From Akkermansiaceae bacterium UBA7890 (GTDB taxonomy: Bacteria; Verrucomicrobiota; Verrucomicrobiia; Verrucomicrobiales; Akkermansiaceae), in assembly GCA_002501065.1 (NCBI GenBank), contig DLRK01000187.1, forward strand, positions 1-15,011: a DNA stretch of 15,011 bases, read 5' to 3'. A program made the position numbers and the translations under genes. The first letter of the stretch is position 1, and every line of letters starts with the position of its first letter. Below the pieces are notes generated by a model, which was given only the letters and a program-made list of their open reading frames with translations, was not told the DNA's origin and made no database searches. Positions 1 to 8,251 of this stretch are shown here, one piece after another.

Positions 1-1
1 C

Positions 2-325
2 GTGGTCTGGGGCGGGGAGTTCGGGCGCACGCCCATGGTTGAGGCCAGCGCAGCCCTCAACCGCAGCAGGGGCCGGGACCACCACCCGCAGGCCTTCTCC
101 ATGTGGCTCGCCGGTGGAGGAATCAAACCTGGCATCACCCTCGGGCAAACCGACGAACTCGGCTTCCACGTCACCGAGGATCCCGTGCACGTCCACGACC
201 TGCAGGCCACCATCCTTCAACTTCTCGGCATCGATCACACCCGCCTGTCCTTCCGCTCGCTCGGGCTGGACTTTCGACTGACCGGGGTCGAGGAACACCA
301 CGCAGTCAAGAAACTGATGGCCTGA
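2..325 (+). CDS. DUF1501 family protein, C-terminal part (5' end outside window)
   Basis: The frame is open from the left edge, so only the last 107 residues are visible. The fragment opens with VVWGGEFGRTP, a hallmark of DUF1501 proteins, followed by a histidine-rich GRDHHPQAFSMWLAGGG stretch and a DPVHVHDLQATILQLLGID segment that closes this family. DUF1501 is a sulfatase/alkaline-phosphatase-like fold, usually about 450 residues and exported by a Tat-type leader, common in PVC genomes beside DUF1549/DUF1553 haem proteins. Enzymatic activity is not established for the family. The GTG at position 2 is an internal valine codon, not a start. The gene ends 17 bp before a palindromic repeat and 190 bp before the next gene on the same strand. 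Family assignment is secure; function is not known. Confidence 0.9.
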   Translation: MVWGGEFGRTPMVEASAALNRSRGRDHHPQAFSMWLAGGGIKPGITLGQTDELGFHVTEDPVHVHDLQATILQLLGIDHTRLSFRSLGLDFRLTGVEEHHAVKKLMA

Positions 326-342
326 AGCAGCGCCTTTTACCT

Positions 343-404
343 CCATCCCCGGCTTTCGGGCCTCCAGAAAGTCCGGCCTGAAAACAGGACGTCCTGGCAG
401 GGAT
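343..404. repeat. Dispersed palindromic intergenic repeat, copy 1
   Basis: This 62-bp stretch matches positions 8149–8210 without gaps at 51 of 62 positions. It contains an imperfect inverted repeat: an arm starting CCAGAAAGTCC pairs with GGACGTCCTGG, and an inner CCTG-AAAA-CAGG hairpin can form. It lies 17 bp after the DUF1501 stop codon and 111 bp before the next start. No T-tract follows on the plus strand, so it is not a normal intrinsic terminator. It resembles REP-type elements; the family is not recognised. Confidence 0.7.
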
Positions 405-515
405 CAATTATTCGGATTCGGAAGTCCTGATCTGCCGCCCCAAAGTATCCTGAGCGGCAATAATTTCTCCTCGCCCGATTGATCGGCCGGTTTCTTCGCG
501 TAGTACTGGCCCCGC

Positions 516-3011
516 ATGTTCATGACAATGAAGCTCAGGCAGTCCACCATCGCCCTCTTCGGGACCCTGCTCTGGTCCGCACATGGGCTCGCCGGTTCCC
601 TGACTGCCGGAGAAGCCTCCCTCGGTCCGCTGGAACAGGACTGGCTTTTCCAGGTCAGGGGCAACCCGACCTCCCAGGGCGTGCGGGAGGAGATTCGCCG
701 GGCCCGGGCACTGACCGAGCGACTCGGGATGAACTCCGCACAATCCGACTTCAGTGCGGATCTGGACCAACTTCACGCGCTGGAGGGACAACTCGACGAT
801 GAGGCGGAAGGGCAGGCCCTGGTCGAACTTTACCTGACGGTTCGTCGCCTGAAGCGGACCATCACCCTCAAAAACCCCGCGATCGATTTTTCCCGGATCC
901 TGCTGATCGACGTTCCTTATCCAGGTGCCCACCACGAGTCGGCCCACCGCCACGGGTATCGCACCCGGGGCCAGGGGCGTCTGCTTATTCTGGATGGCCT
1001 GGATCCGGGCAGTCCGGTGCGTTCCCTCGTCCCGGAAGAACACGCCGGATTCCTGTGGCGCCCGGACCTCTCCTTTGATGCCGACAAGATCGTGTTCTGC
1101 CTGATGTCGGCCGGAAAGCGGTCCTTTCACCTCCATGAAGTCAATGTCGACGGCACGGGATTCCGGCAATTGACCTTCGGCGACTACGACGATCTCGACC
1201 CCATCTTTCTTCCGGACGGCAAACTGATGTTCACGACCACCCGGGCTCACACTTATGTGCGTTGTGGCCCAACCCACCAATCTCCGGTTCTCGCCCGTTG
1301 TGATGCCGACGGCAAAAACATCTATGTGATCTCCAGAAACTGCGAACCGGATTACCTGCCCTCGCTGCTGCCAGACGGCCGGATCATCTACACGCGCTGG
1401 GAATACACCGACAAGGAACAGAAACGCGCCCAGTCGCTCTGGACAATGAACCCGGACGGCACCGGGGTCTCAATGTTCTGGGGCAACCAGAGCGTCTGGC
1501 CGGACATTCTGGCGGAACCGCGCCCGATCCCCGGAACCGAAAGGGTCATGTTCACCGGGGTTGGTCACCACATGTGGTTCCAGGGAGCGATCGGCATCAT
1601 CGATCCGGCCAAGGGAATGAACTACCCCGACGGGCTGACCAAGGTGACCACTGAGATCCCTTGGCCTGAAGTGGGAGACGGACCACGGGAGAAGTCTGAA
1701 TCTCCGGGCTACCGCCCCGGGCCGTATGCCTCCTGCAAGACCCCTTACCCGATCAGCGAGGAGGATTTCCTGGTCTCGCTCATGCACCCGGCGACGAAGA
1801 AGTTCAGCCTCTACCTGATGGATTTGTCCGGCAACCGGGAGCTGATCTACACCGGCCGGCACAACGCCTGGCACGCGATGCCGCTCAAGCCGCGGCCGCG
1901 GCCACCGCTCATCCGGAACCGCGTGGAATGGCCCGTGATCGGCCCGGACCAGAAACCGTTGAAGCACGGTGTCCTCTACAGTGCGAATGTCTTCGAGGGG
2001 GCGCCAAAGATCCCCCGCGACAAGGTGAAGCATCTGCGGGTCCTCCAGATCGACCCCAAGACCTACACCCCGTGGAAGAAGACCTACCAGCACTCCGGAC
2101 CGTCGATTTCCGTAACCCAGGCCGACGGCGTCAAACGCATCCTGGGCACCACCCCGGTCGAGTCCGACGGATCAATCTGCTTCAAGGTGCCCCCGGGCAA
2201 GGCGCTCCATTTCCAGTTGCTGGACGAGCAGTTTCGCTGTGTCCAGACGATGCGCTCGTTCACGGGTGTCATGCCGGGCGAGGTACGAGGGTGCGTCGGC
2301 TGCCATGAAGGACGGAGTTCCTCGCCGGTGCACGCGGGCGGCGGTCTCGCCATGCGCCGCGGTCCGCTGTCACTGACACCCCCGCCATGGGGCGCCGGGG
2401 AAAGCATCGGCTACGAGCGCTTCGTCCAGCCGGTAGTGGACCAATACTGCGGCTCCTGTCACCAGGGCGACGGCAAGGCACGGGCGATCCTCGACCTGAC
2501 CTTTCGGAAATCCACGCTCCGCGACCCGGTCTATCCGGACCTGCCGCCGCAGTTCATGGAGCCTTACGTCACCCTCGTCGGCGGCGGCAACAACTGGTAC
2601 CAGCCGGTGGATGCCAGGCTGCGCAACAAACACGGACTCCCGAGTTCCATCGCCGGTTGCCTGATCGTCGAGGGCTACCGGGAAAAAAGCCCCGCCGCAC
2701 TCGCGACTCTCGAACCGCTGACCCACCTGTCCTCCGCGAGCGAACTGATCCGCATCGCGATGGACGAAAAACACCTCGAAGCGGAGATGGACCCCCTGAG
2801 CCTGCGGCGCCTGATCGCCTGGGTGGATGCCAACGGGCCCTACCTCGGGGAGGAAGAGATCCGCCAGATGCCCGATCCGACGCCCGAAACGAGGTGGCCC
2901 AAGCCGGTCCCGGTGGTGCAGCCACGGCTGCGGACGGCCCCGCGCATCAACCGCTTCAACCTCCGCCAGGATGGCGACTCGAGCAGGATCCACCTGGATG
3001 CTCCCGGTTAA
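516..3011 (+). CDS. Secreted PD40 beta-propeller / hydrazine-synthase-alpha-like protein with two CxxCH haem motifs
   Basis: Protein of 831 residues. The N-terminus is a signal peptide (charged KLR, then a hydrophobic run ending near AHGLAG). ATGs at 516, 522 and 528 are all possible and none has a clear Shine-Dalgarno; 528 would give the most standard leader. Residues about 150–440 carry PD40/TolB-like blades, for example DLDPIFLPDGKLMFTTTR and SLLPDGRIIYTRWEY. Residues about 470–600 match the middle domain named after the hydrazine synthase alpha subunit (GTTPVESDGSICFKVPPG, then MRSFTGVMPGEVRGCVGCHE). Two c-type haem motifs are present: C593-V-G-C-H597 and C645-G-S-C-H649; the second lies in a short planctomycete-cytochrome-like tail (FVQPVVDQYCGSCHQGDG). 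The HZS name does not imply anammox: these proteins are widespread in heterotrophic PVC bacteria with no assigned reaction. A periplasmic redox or substrate-binding role is inferred from export, haem and the propeller. Confidence 0.85.
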   Translation: MFMTMKLRQSTIALFGTLLWSAHGLAGSLTAGEASLGPLEQDWLFQVRGNPTSQGVREEIRRARALTERLGMNSAQSDFSADLDQLHALEGQLDDEAEGQALVELYLTVRRLKRTITLKNPAIDFSRILLIDVPYPGAHHESAHRHGYRTRGQGRLLILDGLDPGSPVRSLVPEEHAGFLWRPDLSFDADKIVFCLMSAGKRSFHLHEVNVDGTGFRQLTFGDYDDLDPIFLPDGKLMFTTTRAHTYVRCGPTHQSPVLARCDADGKNIYVISRNCEPDYLPSLLPDGRIIYTRWEYTDKEQKRAQSLWTMNPDGTGVSMFWGNQSVWPDILAEPRPIPGTERVMFTGVGHHMWFQGAIGIIDPAKGMNYPDGLTKVTTEIPWPEVGDGPREKSESPGYRPGPYASCKTPYPISEEDFLVSLMHPATKKFSLYLMDLSGNRELIYTGRHNAWHAMPLKPRPRPPLIRNRVEWPVIGPDQKPLKHGVLYSANVFEGAPKIPRDKVKHLRVLQIDPKTYTPWKKTYQHSGPSISVTQADGVKRILGTTPVESDGSICFKVPPGKALHFQLLDEQFRCVQTMRSFTGVMPGEVRGCVGCHEGRSSSPVHAGGGLAMRRGPLSLTPPPWGAGESIGYERFVQPVVDQYCGSCHQGDGKARAILDLTFRKSTLRDPVYPDLPPQFMEPYVTLVGGGNNWYQPVDARLRNKHGLPSSIAGCLIVEGYREKSPAALATLEPLTHLSSASELIRIAMDEKHLEAEMDPLSLRRLIAWVDANGPYLGEEEIRQMPDPTPETRWPKPVPVVQPRLRTAPRINRFNLRQDGDSSRIHLDAPG

Positions 3012-3542
3012 CTGGAATGACTAATCCTCCTGCCGGGCACCGAAATCCGCCCACCGCGCTTCGACCAGCATGAAGGGTTTCTCCTTTTCGACCGCTTGGT
3101 GGTGATCGACGAGGGTCCTGATAATGGGGCAGTGGATGGAGGTCGCGGAGCGACGGTCGGGATGCTTTCGGATCCAGCGTCGGAGAATTCCTCCGCAGCC
3201 GACGCGCCTGCTTCGCAACGGGAATTGAACCATCGCGCGCCTCACGCCCTGATTTGTGAGGTTCCGCAACCAGGAGCAGCCCTCTTGATCCAGATCAAAG
3301 CCCGGGTGGTTAGATTCCACCGCCAGGATACATCGCAGCCCAGCAGGTGGTAGGTCTGTAAAGCAGGCGGCCTTCATGAATTACATCGGCCGGACCATCG
3401 TGATCACCGTCTGCCCAGCATCCCATCACCGGCCTCCAGGCCTCCGGGAATCCCGATCTCAAGAAGAACCTTTCTGGCCGCAAACAAGCAACCGGAGTTC
3501 CAGAGAATTCCCGGGGAAATCGCTGATCAGGGCTACTCGCAA
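3012..3542. other. 531-bp gap without a supported gene
   Basis: The gap separates two plus-strand genes. The minus strand is open for 118 codons (3377–3021) but the product matches no family I know, and its small overlap-free frame could be GC-driven. A perfect 7-bp inverted repeat, GCGTCGG (3177–3183) and CCGACGC (3199–3205), encloses an alternative CGGAG/CTCCG stem. The segment 3423–3446 resembles the start of the dispersed repeat with 8 bp missing. The rest presumably holds the promoter of the large gene at 3543, but no convincing -35/-10 pair or ribosome site was found. Confidence 0.4.
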
Positions 3543-6500
3543 ATGAAACAAATCCGCATTCTTTTTCTCCTCTTGCTGGGCACGGCAACCGCTCTGTGCG
3601 CAACCGGTGCTGAATCTCGCCGGCCTTTGCGCGTGGTCTTGTGGCTGGGTGGTTTCGCCCACGATTTCAAGAGCGTGGAAAGCATTCTCACCGAGGCCTT
3701 GCCCAAGCGGCATCCCATGGAAATAAGCAGTGCCTGGAACGGTGATTTTCTCGATGCACCCCAGCGCCCCGACGTCATCCTCATGTACCATTGCCATGAG
3801 TCGACCAAAGACGTCATGACTGAGGTGCAGAAGGCCCGTCTCCTCACGCTCGTCAAGGAGGGTACAGGCGTGGTCGCGTTGCACGCTTCCTACTATTCCT
3901 TCCTACAGTGGGACGAATACCACGAGTTCTACGGCGCACGTTTCATCAAACACGGCAAAGCCGAGGCGAAACTGACCGTAACGCCGATCAGGAAGGAGCA
4001 CCCCATATTCCGGGGTCTGGACAAGCCCATTGAAATCATCAGCGAGCTATACCAGTCCACGCCGGTTCCCAAGGACTGTGATATCCTGGCTCACTCGCAG
4101 GAAATCGGGCAAGGCAACCCTCAACCCTCCATCTGGACCCGCACCTGCGACAAGGGGCGGATCGTTACGATTCTCCCCGGTCATTGGCCGGACAATCATC
4201 GTCAGGATTCCTATCAACAACTGATCATCAACAGCATGAAGTGGGTCGTGGGAGACCAGACGGTCGCCAAAAAAGATGATCGCGGGGTCGTCGCATTGCC
4301 CCACCGTATCCACGAATGGGAGAAGGCCGCATTGAGCGCCTTTAAGTTGCCGGCAGGGTTTGAAATCAGCCTGGTCGCAGCGGAGCCGCATCTGGCGAAC
4401 CCGATCAGCATGACTCTGGATGAGCAGGGGCGGCCATATGTATCCAACGCTCACTCTTACCGACAGAAGTGGTGGCTCATGAAGCCGCCGCCGGACCGGG
4501 AACCCACCAATCCAATCGTCCGTCTCACCCCCGGCTCCGATGGCCGGGCTGTCGAGGCCCGTCTGGTGGCGGAAGGTTTTGAAAATCCGGTGATGGGTCT
4601 TTCCATCCGCGGCAACCAGCTCTGGGCCAGCAATCTCAACCAGATCTTTGTGACCGGTCTCGACGAGAACGGACGGATGACATCCGATCGCAAGGTTCTC
4701 GTGCGCGACGCGGCCACACCATGGAACCCATTTGGAATGTACCGCGTTGTCCGAGGGCCCGACGATCTGCTCTACCTGACGATTGGCGATCACCCAACAC
4801 AACTCACCGGAACGACGGGGCAATCGGCCGTCCGTCTGGACCGCAACGGAAGCGGGGCCGTCTTTCGGTTTCGCGACGATGGGACGAATCTTGAAAAGTT
4901 ACTGGAAGGAATGCGGGCGCCCTTTGCTCTGGGATTCACGCCCTTTGGGCGACTTTGGGTGATCACCAACGGTGAAGGCAGCCCCAACTGCCTCCTGGAC
5001 GCCGTCCCCGGGGCCGATTACAGATTTCGAAACAAAGGGCCCAATGACTGGTCCTGGCTAACCGGGGCCCAACCACTGGCCGCGCCGGTGTGGGAGAATC
5101 CACCCGGCGCCCACACCGCGGCTCTGCCTTACTACTCCTCCGCGTTTCCCGGGCAATACTGGGGCAATCTTTTTGTTCCCAACTTTGGCGTGCATGGAGC
5201 GCCAGCCAGCAAGAACGAGGTCCTGCGCCTGATCCTCGATGAACGCGGCCGCGTTGTAAGCCACGAACCCTTTATCACCAGCAGCGATCCCAAGTTCCGG
5301 CCCACGCAGGTGAGTCTGGCCCCCGATGGCAGCCTTTACCTGCTGGATTGGTACGGAAATGACGATGAGAACGATCTCACTGGTCGTCTCTACCGGATTC
5401 GCTACACAGACAAAAAGACGCCTCCCAGTACTGCTGGCGGACTGGGACATCGGAATCACACGCAACGCGCAAAGGCGAAGGATGATCTGTTGGCCAACGG
5501 TCCCGCCTCCTCATTGCCAGTGATTGACAAGGCCCTGGCCCAGGGAGATCCACTGGCCGCGGTGGAAGCGCTTTGGACACTCCGCCGGAGTGGGTGGACA
5601 GCAGCGGCAAGTCACGTCCACAAGGCCCTTTCGCACGACGACTGGCGCGTGCGGCGACTGGCTATTCAATTTCTGCGTGAACTCGACAAGCAGAAGAATC
5701 AGGACTTGCGGCATCTGCTGAATGATCCTGACCCTGCTGTTCAGCTCGAAGCCGCCCTCGGTTTTCGCGACGCGGCGACGCGCTGTACGGCACTGGTCCA
5801 GGCACTGCGCGGCGATGCGGCCAGGATCCGGCGGCTGCGATTCATGGCGGCACTTGAGATTGCTCGCTACGGACACAGCGAACATTTTTCCGCCCTGCTT
5901 GGTGACGCGGATCCCGAGACGCGATTGGCGGGATTGATCGCTCTGGACGAGGCCTTCTACGAAAGCAGCAAAGGCTTCAGAACTCCCGATCCCGAAGCGC
6001 ATGAGAAAGTGGCCGGACTCGACCAAAACATCGCCGCCCTCAGGGAGCGCCTGGAAAGCGAAAGTCCGCAGCAGCTTGCCTCCCGTCGAAAATGGGAGAT
6101 CGGAATACGGGAAAAGGTCGACAAAGCCAACTGGTTGGCCCTGCGCCCGCAAGCGGCGCACCGTCGCGCCGGCGCAAGTCTCAAACAACTGGATGACCTG
6201 TCATTACTCGCCCTCGGCAGGGATCCCGAAACAGACGGCTACACCGTAACATTTGAAAACCCGCCGAAAGACAGTACCGGCCTGCGCCTCGAGATCATCC
6301 CCGACAAACGCCTGACCAAAGGCCGCTACTCCCATGGCAACGGCAACTTTGTCCTCACCCATATCCGTGTGAAAGCGGGCGCGACGAACGAACTGAAAGA
6401 CGTTCCGCTGGCCAGGGCGAAGGCGAGTTACTCGCAGAAAGACTGGGAAATCAGCAAAGCGCTTGATCCCGGCAAGAATCAGGGCTGGGCGGTGGACGGC

Positions 6501-8054
6501 CACACAAGAGGCGGTCCGGCGCGGGTCGCCGTATTCTCCTTTGCCCATCCCGTCCCGGGCGGTCCAGGCCGTCTCATGCAGGTCGAGCTCGATCAGGACT
6601 GCCCGATCAAATATCACAACATCGGCCGCTTCCGCCTGTCCCTGACGACGATGCCTGAACCGGATCTCAGCGAGTCCGGGCTGCCCGGCCCGATTGCCGC
6701 GGCAGTGATGCTGGATCCCAGGAAACGGAACGGCGCCCAGGAACGGGAACTGGCCGCCCTCTTTCGCTCGACCTCACCGGAACTGAAACCTCTGCGCGAA
6801 GAGCTCAAGCATCTCGAAGAGAAAAAGAACGAGTTGTCCGCCGGCGGCGTTGCTCCTGCCTTGACAGCACGCAAGATTCTCGCGCGCTTTATCGCTGAAC
6901 CAGGACCACTCGACCCCACGGAACTGCTCAATCTCGCCCGACGCTGGCCCCACGCCAGTCTGAAGAGTGCGGTGGAAGACATCGTCACGGAACGACTCAG
7001 CACGCCCGAAGTCTCCGCCACCGTATTCGCGCAGGGACTGGACGCCCTGAAGCGGATGGAATGGTCATCCAACGCGGCCATTGACCAGGCGCGCATTCGT
7101 TTTCTGGCGCGCGCAGGGAACATCGAAAAGGCCGAGGAAAAACTGGCTTTGCTGAAGGTGATTGAAGGAGGTGAAACGGGAACCGGAGACCTGCCGATCC
7201 TCAGAAGCTTAATGGCTGATGAGAATGCCAGAGTGCGCGCCCAGACACACCGCCTGCTGGGGATTCGTCACGCAGGCGATCAATCGGCCGCTGCCCTTTG
7301 TCGTGATCTCGTCCTGGACGCACAGACTGATCTTGCCAGAAGACTGGATGCTCTGATGACCCTGGCCATTCTGGAAAAGACACCTGACAAAGAGACGTGG
7401 ACCCAGCTTCTGCTGTCCGAGCATCGCGATATTGCGATTGTCTCACTGCGAAGCCTGCAGACCTGTAGCGACCAGATGGCCGCGCTACATCTTCTTGAGG
7501 ACACGAAAGAGCGCTTGCTCAAACAACATGGTGCCGGGATTCGGGATGATCTCGCTTTCTCTGAGGCGGTTCTGAGCGGCAAGACGGTGAGGGCCGGGGA
7601 CAAAGCCGATTTACGTCGTTTCATCCTGTCAAGCGCCTCGACCGGAAGTCCCGAACGGGGGCTCATGGTGTTCAGGAGGCGGGCCTGTCACACATGCCAT
7701 GAGAGCGGGAACACCACGGTGCAAGCGCCGCTGCTTACAAATATCGCCGCCTCGCATGACACCGCCTACCTGGTCGATTCCATCCTTTATCCGGCGAAGG
7801 CGGTGAAGACCGGGTTTCTGACTCAACAGATCACGCTTCGCAATGGCAACGTTCTCACCGGCACCCTGCGTAGAAATGTTAGCGGTGAGGGCCGGTATGA
7901 TGAAGTGATCGACAGTTCGGGCAAGCGAACGCTGTATGGCCATGGCCAGATCAAGGACGTTGAGACCGTGTCCGTCATGCCATCAGGTCTCGAAACCACC
8001 ATGTCCCGGACCGAACTTCTGGATCTCGTTGCTTACCTCAGGATCCTCAAGTAA
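3543..8054 (+). CDS. Multidomain ThuA / PVC-type membrane-bound dehydrogenase propeller / HEAT / CxxCH haem protein
   Basis: Very large exported protein, 1503 residues, with a clear signal peptide (MKQIRILFLLLLGTATALC). Domains in order: ThuA-like (about 28–235, with GVVALHASYYSF and ILPGHWPD); a 'putative membrane-bound dehydrogenase' sorbosone/NHL-like propeller typical of PVC bacteria (about 265–620, FKLPAGFEISLVAAEPHLANP to LYLLDWYGNDD and GRLYRIRY); HEAT-like helical repeats (about 640–815); a module resembling part of DUF1549/DUF1553 (PSD1) proteins (about 820–1100); a second helical stretch; and a C-terminal PVC haem domain (about 1365–1503) with C1382-H-T-C-H1386 and an ILYPAKAVKTGF segment. 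Family knowledge suggests a periplasmic oxidoreductase of sugars or alcohols passing electrons to the haem; ThuA may bind or transform sugar. The substrate cannot be read from sequence. No clear Shine-Dalgarno lies before the ATG; the signal peptide supports this start. Confidence 0.88.
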   Translation: MKQIRILFLLLLGTATALCATGAESRRPLRVVLWLGGFAHDFKSVESILTEALPKRHPMEISSAWNGDFLDAPQRPDVILMYHCHESTKDVMTEVQKARLLTLVKEGTGVVALHASYYSFLQWDEYHEFYGARFIKHGKAEAKLTVTPIRKEHPIFRGLDKPIEIISELYQSTPVPKDCDILAHSQEIGQGNPQPSIWTRTCDKGRIVTILPGHWPDNHRQDSYQQLIINSMKWVVGDQTVAKKDDRGVVALPHRIHEWEKAALSAFKLPAGFEISLVAAEPHLANPISMTLDEQGRPYVSNAHSYRQKWWLMKPPPDREPTNPIVRLTPGSDGRAVEARLVAEGFENPVMGLSIRGNQLWASNLNQIFVTGLDENGRMTSDRKVLVRDAATPWNPFGMYRVVRGPDDLLYLTIGDHPTQLTGTTGQSAVRLDRNGSGAVFRFRDDGTNLEKLLEGMRAPFALGFTPFGRLWVITNGEGSPNCLLDAVPGADYRFRNKGPNDWSWLTGAQPLAAPVWENPPGAHTAALPYYSSAFPGQYWGNLFVPNFGVHGAPASKNEVLRLILDERGRVVSHEPFITSSDPKFRPTQVSLAPDGSLYLLDWYGNDDENDLTGRLYRIRYTDKKTPPSTAGGLGHRNHTQRAKAKDDLLANGPASSLPVIDKALAQGDPLAAVEALWTLRRSGWTAAASHVHKALSHDDWRVRRLAIQFLRELDKQKNQDLRHLLNDPDPAVQLEAALGFRDAATRCTALVQALRGDAARIRRLRFMAALEIARYGHSEHFSALLGDADPETRLAGLIALDEAFYESSKGFRTPDPEAHEKVAGLDQNIAALRERLESESPQQLASRRKWEIGIREKVDKANWLALRPQAAHRRAGASLKQLDDLSLLALGRDPETDGYTVTFENPPKDSTGLRLEIIPDKRLTKGRYSHGNGNFVLTHIRVKAGATNELKDVPLARAKASYSQKDWEISKALDPGKNQGWAVDGHTRGGPARVAVFSFAHPVPGGPGRLMQVELDQDCPIKYHNIGRFRLSLTTMPEPDLSESGLPGPIAAAVMLDPRKRNGAQERELAALFRSTSPELKPLREELKHLEEKKNELSAGGVAPALTARKILARFIAEPGPLDPTELLNLARRWPHASLKSAVEDIVTERLSTPEVSATVFAQGLDALKRMEWSSNAAIDQARIRFLARAGNIEKAEEKLALLKVIEGGETGTGDLPILRSLMADENARVRAQTHRLLGIRHAGDQSAAALCRDLVLDAQTDLARRLDALMTLAILEKTPDKETWTQLLLSEHRDIAIVSLRSLQTCSDQMAALHLLEDTKERLLKQHGAGIRDDLAFSEAVLSGKTVRAGDKADLRRFILSSASTGSPERGLMVFRRRACHTCHESGNTTVQAPLLTNIAASHDTAYLVDSILYPAKAVKTGFLTQQITLRNGNVLTGTLRRNVSGEGRYDEVIDSSGKRTLYGHGQIKDVETVSVMPSGLETTMSRTELLDLVAYLRILK

Positions 8055-8148
8055 AAGAAGAGCATGAGGAATCGTGAGGATTAGATCTTGATGTCCCGCG
8101 TCGCAAGCCAAGGGCCCTGCCCTGTCAGAAAGCGCACCGGCTCCCCCA

Positions 8149-8210
8149 CCATCCGCAGCTTCCGGGCCTCCAGGAAGCCCGGCCCGGAAAAGGGACTTCC
8201 TGGCAGTGAT
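8149..8210. repeat. Dispersed palindromic intergenic repeat, copy 2
   Basis: Gap-free partner of positions 343–404 (51/62 identical). Its arms CCAGGAAG (8170–8177) and CTTCCTGG (8196–8203) are perfectly complementary. Relative to copy 1, the inner stem shows a paired T-A to C-G change, which suggests that structure is conserved. It lies between the stop codon at 8054 and the start codon at 8252, so it would be in the leader or promoter region of the GH99-like gene. Confidence 0.7.
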
Positions 8211-8235
8211 GGCCGATTGAATTCATGTTCTTATT

Positions 8236-8242
8236 GAGGAGG
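8236..8242 (+). promoter_or_regulatory. Strong ribosome binding site deciding the start of the GH99-like gene
   Basis: GAGGAGG lies 9 bases before the ATG at 8252, an ideal Shine-Dalgarno spacing. The in-frame ATG at 8225 has no such site, and starting there would put the ribosome site inside the gene. This is the only strong Shine-Dalgarno seen before any gene in the window. Confidence 0.75.
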
Positions 8243-8251
8243 AGAACTCCT

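Noticed and set aside
408..1280. 290-codon minus-strand frame inside the PD40 gene
   Set aside because: It is antisense to a well-supported gene with recognised domains; its product matches no family, as expected from GC-rich codon bias.
3224..3240. GGGAATTGAACC-like sequence as a possible second tRNA T-arm
   Set aside because: The T-stem does not pair and no acceptor, anticodon or D-arm elements surround it.
3423..3446. Possible third, shortened copy of the dispersed repeat upstream of the large haem gene
   Set aside because: Only CCATCaCCGGC, CTCCAG and TCCGG match, an 8-bp gap is needed, and the palindromic right arm is missing; too weak to call.
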